64,000 bases of DNA from Rheum nobile (taxonomy: Eukaryota > Streptophyta > Magnoliopsida > Caryophyllales > Polygonaceae): contig WOAB01000146.1 of the NCBI GenBank assembly GCA_027886185.1, forward strand, positions 1,054,001 through 1,118,000, in the 5' to 3' direction. Position numbers and translations under genes: made by a program. Shown here piece by piece: positions 1-10,296 of the stretch. The notes beneath the pieces were generated by a model. That model was given only the letters and a program-made list of their open reading frames with translations, ran no database searches and was not told where the DNA came from. How positions within the stretch are numbered: the stretch's first letter is position 1; each line of letters begins with the position of its first letter.

Positions 1-709
1 CTTGCTCCATCTCGAGCCTGGAGAAGGCTTTGGAGATCTTAAGGGCGATTCCTTTCTCCAGTTTCTTGTCGGCATTGGCCTTGGTGTGCTCTCCTTCTTC
101 AACCTCCAGTTTCCCTATGACTTGGGTCAAGGGAAGGGATTGGATGCCTGGAGTGTTCTTCATGATTCCCTTGAGAAGGGTGAACTTGGAGTTGAGTCCA
201 TTGATGACCACTAGGGACTTGGAAAATTCATCCAGATCGACTCCCGACGCTGTCAACTTTCCAATCAATCTGTTGAAGCGGGAGTAGTACTCTGAGATGG
301 TCTCAGTTTCCATCATTTTGAAGGTGTAGTATTCTCCTTCCAAAGCAAACTTTCTGCTTTGCTTTAGTTTCTCACTTCCGTCATGCATCTCCTTGAGAGC
401 TTTCCACATCTCCTTGGCCGTCTTGATGCCTATGACCTTGTCCATGTCCTCTCTGTCCAATCCATTGAGGATGAACTGCCTGGCCTTGGTATTCTTCTCC
501 ATGATGACATAGTGTTCTGGTTTCCAGTCTTCTTCCTTCATGGTGAGATCGACATGGCCATCTCCATTTTCGACTATCCTCCAGCATTGGTAGTCGTTGG
601 TCTTGATGTGGCTTTCCATGCACTTTTCCCATCATGTTTCTTCTCCTTTCTTTCGGAGATGTGGCTTGTTGGTGGAGATTCCGAGCTCAAACTTGCTTGG
701 TTGAGACAT
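1..709 (-). pseudogene. Copia Gag (UBN2-type), partial, running off the left edge
   Basis: Capsid precursor of a Ty1/Copia retrotransposon. Reading on the minus strand from the ATG at 709 gives a start MSQPSKFELG, then a TGA stop after about 25 codons (probably a decayed Arg codon). After that a single frame stays open to the window edge with typical Copia Gag content: a WEKCMESHIKT segment, MEKNTKARQFI, TAKEMWKALKEMHDG and SEYYSRFNRLIGKL. The start lies 37 bases inside the primer binding site, as expected for the first gene after the 5' LTR. Protease, integrase and RT must lie to the left, outside the window. The clade within Copia is not certain; a SIRE/Maximus-like member is possible. Confidence 0.85.
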
Positions 710-745
710 GATCTGCAAACTTAACAAAGATCTAGAGCTTTTCCT

Positions 746-757
746 GCTCTGATACCA
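746..757 (-). other. primer binding site of the left Copia element (tRNA-iMet type)
   Basis: On the minus strand this reads TGGTATCAGAGC, the usual complement of the 3' end of plant initiator methionine tRNA. It lies two bases inside the LTR end at 760. It fixes the element's orientation (minus) and marks the neighbouring LTR as the 5' LTR. Confidence 0.9.
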
Positions 758-1254
758 ATTGCAGGATCGTGATTTTTAGATAATAACTTAAGGAACTCAG
801 AATATCGATTCTAAGTTTCCTTCGCAGCGGAAAATAAACAATCAAACAAATGACAAGTTCCTTATAGTGGAAACCTTTGATTGCCAACTAGCAATCCAGG
901 ATAAAAACCACTACCTTTCTTTCGAAAGGATTTCAAGGTCTACTTCTTGATTTCTTATCTCTTTTGGTTACAGCTTATCCTAGGAACAAACACACAGTTT
1001 CTTTGCCTTACACACAGTTAGGCAATCCTAGATAACTTAACACAATCAATAATCAATCCAAGAAACAGACCTTCGCATCTAGGAACTATCACTTACAGTC
1101 ACAGGAACTTAGCACTCAGCTCTTCTATTCCTTGACTGGTTCCTCTTGATCTCGGTTTGCTTTGATGATCTTGTTTGAAGGTTCACACTGGATATTTGCT
1201 AATGTGTGTGAGTCGTATTTTTGTGCTTGAAGATAACCCTTGAGTTAGTCTTCC

Positions 1255-1261
1255 TTTTATA
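1255..1261 (-). promoter_or_regulatory. TATA box of the Copia LTR promoter
   Basis: The minus strand reads TCTATAAAAGGAAG here, about 500 bases before the LTR end. Position and sequence fit the U3 promoter of the retrotransposon; no transcript data are available. Confidence 0.5.
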
Positions 1262-1428
1262 GAGGATTCTTCGCAGCTTAAACTTCTCTTGGTTCCCACA
1301 GATCGAGCTTGCCCTAGGATGTGTGGTTCTCCTTGGTCCACGTTGTCTTTGACATGTGCAAACAACCTAGGCAGCTCAGAATCCTTCTAGGTTAGTCAAC
1401 CTCTTCAGCCAAGTCATTCTCCAGCTTC

Positions 1429-1650
1429 CTTTGTCCGAGGTTCGACACTCTGGGCGCTTGGGAACTGACTTCTGGACAGCGACATGTTTCATGTCCTGTC
1501 GCTTTCACCTTTCTCTGTCCGAGGTTCGGCGTTCTAGGTATCTTGGAGTCTTGCTCTTGGATGGTGGCAGGCTTTTGGAAGCTTCTCTCAAGTCGCTTTC
1601 ACCTCCTTTTGTCCGAGGTTTGGTGTTCCCAGATTTCTCGGGAAACGCAA
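1429..1650. repeat. three degenerate direct repeats inside the Copia LTR
   Basis: The motif TTTGTCCGAGGTTCG (or a close variant) recurs at about 1430, 1514 and 1608, each time followed by related GC-richer sequence, giving a period of roughly 85-95 bp. The copies lie in what should be U3, where tandem enhancer-like repeats are common in plant LTRs. Confidence 0.6.
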
Positions 1651-1874
1651 AGTCACGTGTTGCATTTCTGGGCACACCTGGGTTCCTTTGGCTTGCTTGT
1701 TTGGTTTCTTTATCTTGTTTGGCTTCCATGGTTCCAACAACTGTCCTGCGGTTCCTCTAAACACATCTTTGAGATAAAACATTAGTATCGAAATATTTGT
1801 CATCTTCAAAAGTAGAGAAACTGAGGAAATGAACTCTCAGGAGAACTGAAGTTCCAGAGTTCCGTTTCCTAACA

Positions 1875-3119
1875 CATCATTATGATATTACTGCACCTTT
1901 AATAGGAGAACACACATTTCTCCTGTAACCTTCTTATAAACAACTCCATGGTTTACACATTAACTTCTTATAATTCAGATATTAAATCTTAGTAACCTCA
2001 AATCATAACTTCCTTAATTCCTTAAAGATATCTCCCATAATTCCATTACTCATTATTATCGGTTTTGGCCCTTATACCAAATTCCAACTTGGGATCCTTT
2101 CGGTAATGACTTAACTTATTCCTTTAATCACTTTATAACTTGAACCTTCAAGATTCCTTATCTTTCTTAATTCCCTTAATGGTACTTTACATAATTCCAT
2201 TATTTATCTCAAAATAAGATTGACCTTACGCCATCTCTAACTTAAAATCCTTACAAGATTAATTTAACACATCTCTTTAAACAATTCCTAACTTAACTCC
2301 TTTAAGATTCAAGAATAATCACAATATCTTATTCCTACGTTCCTCGAAACGTATCACATAAGATATTACTCCTATTTCCTCAAAGAGAATGATACCATAA
2401 GCCTTATAGATGACATACTCACAAGATGTCAATCCTTGACAATTCCCAAGAGTCATAACTCTTCATCATCTGGAATTTCCACTTATCGAGTCTAACGACT
2501 CGTACCGTCTTAAATGACTTATTTCTAATTTAAAATCCTCATATTCCTCACACAATCTACTATCCATCCAGGACTTAATCACATCATTTCCTTATTTTAC
2601 CTCCAACGAATCTCAAATAGCTTTAACCATTGGTCCTACATGGGTATCCCCAAAGGATACCTATGATTTCGTACACTTGGCTTTTCCAAAAGCTTTAACC
2701 ATTGGTCCTACATGGGTCATACTTACTTATGATCCCGACCATCATAACTCCGGATTTCACAGTCTTACTCAAGATCGCAAAATAGGGAAAACGAGTTCTT
2801 ATTGAACTATTCCCTTAATCAACTTATTCTTTCACAACACTTTATCCACACTAATGCCTACAGCATGATTCCACAACTAGACATTCCGGACTTTGCACTA
2901 GTCCACTTCTATATACTTCTAGTGGAACAAAAATCTCAAGTACACAAGTGAGATATAACTCTTAATCTCATTAACTCCACATAACCTATACCTCCAAACA
3001 CTAGGAATATGATGTCTCAAGAAGAAACAAATCTTTCCATAACTTCTCCCAATATCCTTATTTCCTAAAAGATACTCATAAATGAACACTTTAGGCATCA
3101 AACTCTTCTAGCCTTGCCT
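1875..3119. repeat. AT-rich non-coding segment of the Tekay-like element, shared with 22141-22700
   Basis: No convincing reading frame. The sequence lies between the Copia LTR insertion and the acidic-repeat remnant of the Tekay-like element. Blocks in the same order recur at 22141-22500, for example TAGGAGAACACACATTTCTC and CCTTTCGGTAATGACTTAAC. A short local duplication of GGTCCTACATGGGT occurs at about 2633 and 2704. I cannot tell whether it is an interior non-coding part of the element or an older inserted repeat. Confidence 0.55.
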
Positions 3120-3400
3120 TACGAGGTCTTCCTCCGGGTTCTCATCGGAAGTTCCCTCCGGATCTTCCCTCGGATCTCCCCCCTCTCGAGGATCTTCCTC
3201 AGGGTTTTCCTCTGGATCTTCCTCCTTCTAAGGATCTTCCACAGGATCTTCCTCCTCTAGAGGATCTTCCTCCGGATCTTTCTTCTTCTGAGGATCTTCC
3301 TCGGGATCTCCCCTAGGATTTTCCTCTCCTTGAGGATCTTCCTTAGGATCTTCCTCGGGATTTTCCTTAGAGTTCCCTTGGAAATCACTTCCATTTAAAC
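3120..3400 (-). pseudogene. remnant of an acidic-repeat ORF (Glu/Asp-Pro repeats) of the Tekay-like element
   Basis: On the minus strand this segment translates, with an internal stop, to repeats of the type EEDP, KEDP, EENP and VEDP. It lies between the primer binding site (4116-4127) and the missing gag, the same relative place as the acidic-repeat ORF at 58365-59060 of the complete-looking element on the right. The repeat units differ in sequence from that copy, so the repeat has turned over while the acidic character stayed. The function is unknown. It is not similar to Gag or Pol. Confidence 0.6.
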
Positions 3401-4115
3401 GTCGTTATTACAATATTTCGTTGGCCTACCTTAACGGCTCAACGAACTCTACCTTAGGTTCAACCCATGAATTCTCATACGGATGCAAATCCCGACGGCA
3501 TCGAGCATTCATCCTCCGTATTCGTTTCCTCAACAATGAATGTCAACGACTGTGACATCCTACTTAGACATCAAAACTCCTAAGAGTGATTCCTTAATTA
3601 TCTCATATATCAATGTAATAAAATCACTTAGAATAGATCAACTTGGTAATTCTATAGATGAATTATGAACATAGAGCACAAGATTCATCTACACTAATCT
3701 CCCGAGCGTTCACACCAAATTACTCGGAGATTACAGCACTAGGATATTAAGTACTACCAACTCAGGAAGTGCATACTTGATACCTTCGAGGGAACTACTA
3801 GGTCCTCCAACCTCGAAATATCTCTGAGAAACAGAAAAATCTAACATTACTAGAGATGATAGAATCATCTCGACACCTTCCGAGTCCTTTCAAAAGAATG
3901 GACAAATACCTATGTCTTACAACAACAAGAATAGGTCAGTCTTTCTAGATATAGAGGTAACTCCCATACCTCTCATATCAGACTAAAGAAGGCACGACTA
4001 TGAACGGTATTTATTTCAAATTCGTTTGGAAGACATTTTCCAGTTCAAAACGGAAAATAGTTTTAGAAGGATAAAACCTTTCAAAACACCCAACCTGTTT
4101 TAAAAACAAACTTTA
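3401..4115 (-). other. leader region of the Tekay-like element
   Basis: Between the primer binding site and the acidic-repeat remnant. Short stretches match the start of the right-hand Tekay-like interior (58150-58340), including a TCTAGAAAGACT block near 3945. No reading frame of note. Confidence 0.5.
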
Positions 4116-4127
4116 GCTCTGATACCA
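4116..4127 (-). other. primer binding site of the Tekay-like element A
   Basis: Minus strand TGGTATCAGAGC, four bases beyond the LTR end at 4132. This is an iMet-type primer site and shows that the LTR at 4132-6636 is the 5' LTR of a minus-strand element. Confidence 0.9.
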
Positions 4128-5012
4128 AATCTGTAACACCCCCAATTTTTAACCCATTTGGAAAGGTATTACCGCCAGTGACCTCGGTTTCCACACCGAA
4201 GCCACCCCATGCTTTACCATTGAAACACAATTCATAAAGAACAATTATGATACAAAATTATCATAACTTTCATATAAAACATAGTCGCGGAATTTCAACA
4301 CAATTCCAAATGCGACAAAATACAGAGTTATTACAATACAGCGGAAGACTTAAAATAATTTACAAGAGTATTGACTTCAGTAGTCAACGCCCAAAGATCG
4401 TAGCCTGATTAAAACATTTTCAAATACCGTTCATGTTCATAGTCGATCTAGCCTTCATGGGTCCTCGACTCATCTGATGTGCCGAATCGAACGGATGACA
4501 CCAACCAACCATGCAGAGAATAATTACGGTTGGTTAGTCTAATGAAAGACTATACAAGGGTATAAAGCAGAGTGGTTCGAAGCAGTCATATTAGGTTAGG
4601 CTCATCGCTTCTCGAATAATAACCGATGACGATAGTCAACCATCATACTCCTACTGGAATATATGAAAAGGCATGAACAAGAGAAGATCCTGGAGACCGA
4701 GTCTCGCAGCAATCAACCCAAAAGAAGACTCCAATGAATTGAATCTTAACGGAAGTATGACAATGTTGGGGAACATAAATAATTTCATACAAGCGTTCAA
4801 AAACGACTTGATGTTTCGGTTCACGACCAACCTCACCGCTTAACGCGAATCCAGATTGGAAAGAGAACGGTACTCTGATCAAAGTCAAGATGATCTTTCC
4901 TAGCTGCACTACACTTAGCTGCACTACTCGCCCAAGGTATATTAATCATGTGCTATGACGACACTTATCTTATTTAATTCCAAAACGCGCATCACGTTAT
5001 AGGCTTTTAAAT

Positions 5013-5100
5013 ATATGTATCGCCATGAGGGACATATATTGAATATATGTTTCGCCATGAGGGACATATAGGACATATGTTTCGCCATGAGGGACATACT
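5013..5100. repeat. three short tandem repeats inside LTR A
   Basis: The unit ATATGTTTCGCCATGAGGGA is repeated about three times with small changes. The corresponding place in the LTR at 21538-24493 carries a different, longer tandem repeat (22860-23027), so this is a site of repeated minisatellite growth in this LTR family. Confidence 0.75.
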
Positions 5101-6299
5101 CCTGAATGGGACGAATCCCAAGATTTGTAGCACCAGCTTTGTGCCACCATCTCTATACCCGAGTATAGAGAAAGGTCATGACCCACCAAATGGTCTTTGA
5201 GTTTAGAACTCTTAGCACCATTTTCATTATCAAGAAATGACTAGACCTCAATTAATCCATCGCTCCTATGAATACTCGTGCTAACTAAACAGTCCAAGCA
5301 CAACAATAATCATATCAAAGCCCTCAGGCCAAAATATATATTTATAATAGCGTTGTTCTAACAGATATACAACCTATTATAATATCATATTCCTTTTATA
5401 TCATTTAGTAAAACTATTCCCAACAATTCAATAAATCATTCCAAATTAATTAACAAATAAGCAATTAATAATAAATGGAAATATGGAATGATGAGCAAGA
5501 GCGAACTGCCACTTGCCTGGAGTAGATTCGGCGATGAATCGGGATGAGACGACTACTGAAGGTATCCTTTCCGAGGATATGTTCTATGCCTCATATAGCT
5601 CTAGCAGATTACGAGTCCACACGCGATCCAGCGAATCACGTTCTAACTAACAAATTAATTAATTATCAATTAATTTGCCTGGACAAACTTAAGGAATTAA
5701 ATTTAATAAATTTTTATGATTATGAATCATAAAAATATTTATTAAATTTTCCTAAAGAAAAATACGGATGAAAGGGAATCGAAATTATACCGCTCGTATA
5801 ATTTCGGGTTAAATCTGGACTGGAAGGGATATTGGGCCTATCGGCCCAACAACTAATTAACCAGGGGGCCCACCTCTCCTTTCTTCAACCTCCCATTTCA
5901 CGAACAGCTGCAACAACAACATCAGCCCTATCAACACGCAGCACGGTGCGGGACTTCGCCGGGGAAGAAGCGCTCCTCGTTGCCGGAGCTACAGAAGAGG
6001 CAACACGGCGCCACATCTCATCCACGCAGCTCCAACGACGACGCCCAACAGCGGTTCGTCGGAGGTGCAGTAGCTCCACGTAGCAACGACGACAACGGCT
6101 CGACTTCTTCGGCTCCCGACAACAGCTCGGCGGAGCACGGCAGCACAATAACAACAACAAGGCACAGGAGCTCTCGCTGGCGGGAAGGAGGAGGAGCTCG
6201 CCGGACCTTGGGTCCCCAGCGAAAAGGACAACCAAGAGGGATGAGAGTCGGGAGAGGGTTGTAGATCTGAGCTGCCCACGACCCAACCAATCGACTCCC

Positions 6300-6306
6300 T
6301 TTTATA
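6300..6306 (-). promoter_or_regulatory. TATA box of LTR A
   Basis: The minus strand reads GGGGTATAAAAGGGAG. The sister LTRs have a TATA-type sequence at the matching place (about 24121, 38765 and 56243), which supports a conserved U3 promoter. Confidence 0.55.
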
Positions 6307-6636
6307 CCCCAAGGAGAGGCAACTTGATGTCCAAAGAATTGACACATGCCCCGACAAATTTTACACGGGGGGAGTATCGTGGCAGTTCCATGGGGAAATT
6401 CGTGGAAGTGCCATGGGAAATGGTATGGGTTTTAAATCCCGGAAATTATATGTTTGTATCCAAACAAATATTCTAAGTCCCGAAAATACATCGAATGTAT
6501 TTTATACCACTCACGGAATTATTTCGGACATCATGGATGTTACGGAAAATCCAAACTCCACTGAAAGCGAAATAATTATAGAACGAAGGATGGGAAAATT
6601 ACCCAAATACCCTTACTAAAATTAAGGGGTATTACA

Positions 6637-7830
6637 ATAGGGCAAAGACTGAATTACTTCAATCTTTGCCTTATCGACCTCAATACCTCTAGACGACACA
6701 ATATGACCAAGTACAATGCCCTGCTCTACCATGAAGTGACACTTCTCAGAATTAAGCACTAAATTAGTGTCAACACATCTTGCAAGCACAAGTGATAGGT
6801 GATTTAGGCATGCATCAAAATTATCGCCATGTATAGTAAAGTCATCCATAAAGACCTCTATGAAATTCTCAATGTACTCAGAAAAGATGCTTACCATACA
6901 CCGCTGAAAGGTTCCAGGGGCATTGCACATCCCAAATGGCATCCTGCGATAGGCAAAAGTGCCAAACGGACAAGTGAATGTTGTCTTTGCTTGATCCTCA
7001 GGTGCAATGGCTATCTGAAAGTAGCCTGAATACCCATCCAGAAAGTAATAGAAAGCACGACCCGAAAGTCTTTCAAGCATCTGATCAATAAATGGAAGAG
7101 GGAAGTGATCCTTTCTAGTTACCGCATTCAGCTTACGATAGTCAATACAAACTCTGTATCCTATCTGCAGCCTGGTAGGGACTAGCTCTCCCTGATGGTT
7201 TTCCACAACTATAATCCCTCCTTTCTTCGGGATAACCTGTGTAGGAGTAACCCATTTACTGTCAGAAATAGGGAATATCATACATGCTTGTAAGAGTTTC
7301 AGAACTTCTTTCTTGACAACATTCATCATAGGTGGGTTCAGACGCCTCTGGGGCTGCCTAGATGGCTTCTCCTCTCCTTCCAGCAAAATACGGTGCATGC
7401 AGGTGGTAGGACTGATTCCCTTGATGTCAGCAATGGTCCATCCAATTACTGTTTTATGTTCTTTGAGAACCACCACCAGTCTCTCTTCCTGATCCTTGGT
7501 GAGCTTGCTTGAGATGATCACCAGTAATGTCTCCTTGTCTCCAAGAAATACATACTTGAGGTGATCGGGAAGTGGCTTTAACTCAACCACTGGTGCCTGT
7601 ACAATAGAGGGCAAAAGCTTCTCGCTAGGCAGGGTTAGTGGTAAAGGTGATTTACCTGGTAGCTCAAGAGGAAGCTTATAGTAAGCATCCAACTCATTGA
7701 CGACTTCATGCATGTCAGTAGATAAAGTGAAATCCAAACTAGAATCAACAATAATAGATTGCGTGTCATCTAGGCAGTCCACATCAAAAACATCTTGCAC
7801 CACAGGCTCAAGTATATCATTGCACATAGA
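6637..7830 (-). pseudogene. Athila-like Gypsy reverse transcriptase, truncated by LTR A
   Basis: Pol fragment of an LTR retrotransposon. The minus-strand frame carries a linker with GWTIADIKGISPTTCMHRI, then the RT domain: VCIDYRKLNAVT, FLDGYSGYFQIAI, RRMPFGMCNAPGTFQRCM and the catalytic box FMDDFTIHG. These match the Athila/Tat branch rather than chromoviruses. The frame ends abruptly at 6636, where the Tekay-like LTR has inserted; the rest of RT, RNase H and integrase lie beyond the left edge. A small frameshift near 7830 separates it from the protease frame. Confidence 0.85.
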
Positions 7831-8470
7831 GAATGATCATCAGAAGGATATTTCATGGCTTCATAGATATTGTAATTGATAGTTTGGCCATCAAATTCCA
7901 TAGTCAAGGAACCAGTACTCACATTAATCTTTGTATTGGCGGTTTTCAGGAATGGTCTCCCTAACAGAATAGGGGTTGCATGCGTATCATGTTCCATATT
8001 AAGCACAAAGAAGTCAGCAGGAAAAGTAAGATCACCAACCATAACCAAAACATCTTCCACTATCCCTATAGGATGCACACTAGATCGATCAGCTAACTGA
8101 ATGAAAATATTAGTTGCATGCATGGGTCCTAATCGTAAGGATTCACAAAGGGATGAAGGTAGAACATTAATGGAGGCACCCAAATCTAACATAGCTTTAT
8201 TGAACTTGGTACCTCCAATAGTAATTGGAATGGTGAACATACCTGGGTCTCCACACTTCTTGGGTAAGCGCTTCTGAAACACAGCTGAAACATGTTCGCT
8301 TACCTTCACCTTCTTGTTGTTGTTCCTATCCTGATTTCTCTTTGTTGTGCACATCTGCTTCAAGAACTTAGCATAACGAGGAACATATTTGATCAAATTA
8401 AGGAGAGGAATGTTTACCTCAATGTTTCTGAACATCTCAAACATGTCCTTGTCCTGCGCAAGTGGCTTGG
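7770..8470 (-). pseudogene. Athila-like retropepsin and upstream Gag tail
   Basis: Aspartic protease region. The minus-strand frame shows CGDPGMFTIPITIGG, then the active-site motif MLDLGASINVLP and the flap/core segments IQLADRSSVHPIG and ILLGRPFLKTA, all typical of Athila-type protease (active site DLGAS). It is in the same frame as Gag (8471-10217) but separated by stops, and is out of frame with the RT. Catalytic Asp and Gly are present. Confidence 0.82.
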
Positions 8471-10217
8471 TACGCTTTAATGCAGATGAGAATGGTGGAA
8501 CAGGCTTCCAATCAGGAAAAATCGGAGTCGTGGACTCCTTCTCAGCTTCTGCATCGACTACAGGGAGGCAGCGGTCGCCGTAAGGCTGGCGGCGGTCGCC
8601 GCTGACATCGTCAGAATTCTAGGAAATTTCACCGTCACGGCGGTCACTGCTTTCTGGGCGGCGGTCGCCGTAAGGAGGGCAGCGGTCGCCGTAAGGAGGG
8701 CAGCGGTCGCCGTTTTCTGGGAGGCGGTCGTCGTGAGCCTGGCGGCGGTCGCCGCTGACGCTCTGCTCCAAGTCCGGATCTTCTTCCTTGTTAACCTCAG
8801 AATTGTCCTCTTCGAGCCTCTTCCCACTCCTCAGAGTTACAGCACTGACATTGCGAATGTTCGGGTTCGCTTCCGTTTGAGATGGAAGTTTACCAGAATC
8901 CTTCGCTTCAAGTTTACTCACTGCTTGAGAGATCTGACCCACCTGCCTTTCCAAGTTCTGAATGCTAGCTTGTGTAGTTTCTTGGAATTGCAATGAGCTC
9001 TTACTCATCTTAGCAACATTCTCAGTGAGACTGACATTGCTCTGCATCAGCATCTTCATCATATCTTCCATGGAAGGTGACGGGTTTGAGCTCTGCCCTT
9101 GAGGTCTTAGCATAAATGGATGCCTAGATTGTTGAGGATTACCCTGTTGTTGCACTTGACCTTGATTCTGTTCTGGGTCTCTCCATCTGAAGTTGGGATG
9201 ATCCCTCCAACCTGGATTGTATGTATTGGAGTAGGTATCATGCCTAGGCCTCTGCTGATATCCTCCTACTGCATTCACTTCCTCTTGGAGTGTAGGGCAT
9301 GAATTAGTAGGATGCAAGTCATCTTGACAAATCTCACAGGCTTTAGCCTGCTGAGGTGTTCCTTTTAGCTTCAGATGCCTCACTTCTTCTTTCAGCACAT
9401 CAAAATCAGCTTGATCAATAGGAGGTTTAGAACCAACTGCCAGCAAACCTTGAGAACCTCTTTCGCTGAATTGCCTAGAATCATCAGCTAGTGTAGCAAA
9501 AATCTCCATTGCCTCTTCAGATGTCTTTTTCATGATGTTCCCACCACAAGCAGAATTTACCATCCTACGATCCTCTTCGCGGAGCCCTCCGTGAATATAG
9601 AGAATCAGATCATGAGCAGCATAACCATGATAAGGGCAACTAGTCACCAGACTCTTGAATCGCTCAAAATAGTCATAGAGAGATTCATTAGCACATTGCT
9701 CTATGTTGCTGATTTTCTTCTTGAGATGGTTGGATTTGATTGCAGGAAAGTATTTATCAAGAAAAACCTTCTTTAAGTTCACCCAAGTAGTAATGCCGCC
9801 TGATGGTAGAGAGTGGTACCAGTCCTTAGCCGTTTCCTTCAGAGAGAAGGAAAAAGCTCTCAATTTCATCTGCTCTTCAGTGATATCAAATGGGCACATG
9901 CTGGTGCAGACTTCATGAAATTCATTCAGGTGCTTGATATGGTCTTCCAGTGGCGTCCCATTGAATTTCGGAAGTAAATGGATTACTCATGTCTTAAGCT
10001 CAAATTTTACCCCATCAGCAAGGGCAGGGAATCGTACAGCCCTAACTGGTTGCTCTAGGTTTGGGGCTGTCAAGGATTCAAGAGTAACACGTTCTAATGC
10101 CATTGCTTCAGCTTCCTGGAGTAATAAACGCACAGCCCTGCGAGTTTGGGAAAGAGTTCTCTCAATTTCTAGATAAAAAACAAGAGGTAGATTATTAGTA
10201 ATACGGGTGTGAACCAT
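8471..10217 (-). pseudogene. Athila-like Gag
   Basis: Capsid/nucleocapsid precursor. From the minus-strand ATG at 10217 the protein starts MVHTRITNNL. It meets a stop (TGA near 9988), then is open from 9899 with AFSFSLKETAKDWYHSLP, KSNHLKKKISNI and FATLADDSRQ. Further on come ACEICQDDLHPTNSC (a C-x2-C...H...C cluster) and the Athila hallmark NVSAVTLRSGK near 8850. A GC-rich minisatellite (8563-8760) encodes repeats GDRCPPYGDR. An in-frame TAG at about 8619 interrupts the frame before the protease. Two or more nonsense codons make it non-functional. Confidence 0.82.
8563..8760. repeat. GC-rich minisatellite within Athila-like gag (core GGCGACCGCYG)
   Basis: About seven to eight copies of a GGCGGTCGCCG-type core (plus strand), spaced 15-30 bp. 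On the coding strand it gives GDRR/GDRC peptides. The same core occurs in this element's LTR (about 11243) and many times in the unrelated LTR at 55750-58133. Confidence 0.7.
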
Positions 10218-10275
10218 AAGATAGGTTCACACCAAGATTGGCACACAAATCACACACACAAAATAGATTATTGCC

Positions 10276-10293
10276 TCCCCGACAACGGCGCCA
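10276..10293 (-). other. primer binding site of the Athila-like element (tRNA-Asp type)
   Basis: The minus strand reads TGGCGCCGTTGTCGGGGA, the known primer site class of Athila/Tat elements. It lies three bases from the LTR end at 10297. Confidence 0.9.
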
Positions 10294-10296
10294 ATT

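Larger units (their letters stand above)
760..1874 (-). mobile_element. 5' LTR of the left Copia element
   Basis: The segment is bounded by TG...CA: on the minus strand it starts TGTTAG and ends CCTGCA, directly followed by the primer binding site and gag. The length is 1115 bp. A TATAAAA box on the minus strand lies at 1255-1261. Three degenerate copies of a TTTGTCCGAGGTTYGG-type motif occur inside it. The element has inserted into the interior of the Tekay-like element whose own LTR is at 4132-6636. The partner LTR and the matching target duplication are outside the window. Confidence 0.85.
4132..6636 (-). mobile_element. 5' LTR of Tekay-like Gypsy element A
   Basis: A 2505 bp LTR. On the minus strand it begins TGTAATACCCC and ends GGGGGTGTTACA. 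The same terminal sequences and internal blocks occur in the LTRs at 19733-24493, 38296-40674 and 55750-58133, including the block around GTTCGATTCGGCAC (4478-4525) and AAGTGGCAGTTCGCTCTTGC (about 5494). A minus-strand TATAAAA box is at 6300-6306. A GC-rich block at about 5880-6290 is not shared with the sister LTRs. The LTR start has cut the RT reading frame of the Athila-like element directly after its QSLP codons. Confidence 0.88.

Noticed and set aside
1431..1809. Four overlapping frames of 70-110 codons
   Set aside because: They lie inside the U3 repeats of the Copia LTR on both strands; no domain and no support.
5832..6357. Several overlapping frames of 80-130 codons on both strands
   Set aside because: They lie in the GC-rich core of LTR A, overlap each other on both strands, have low-complexity Ser/Arg/Ala composition and no homologue in the sister LTRs.
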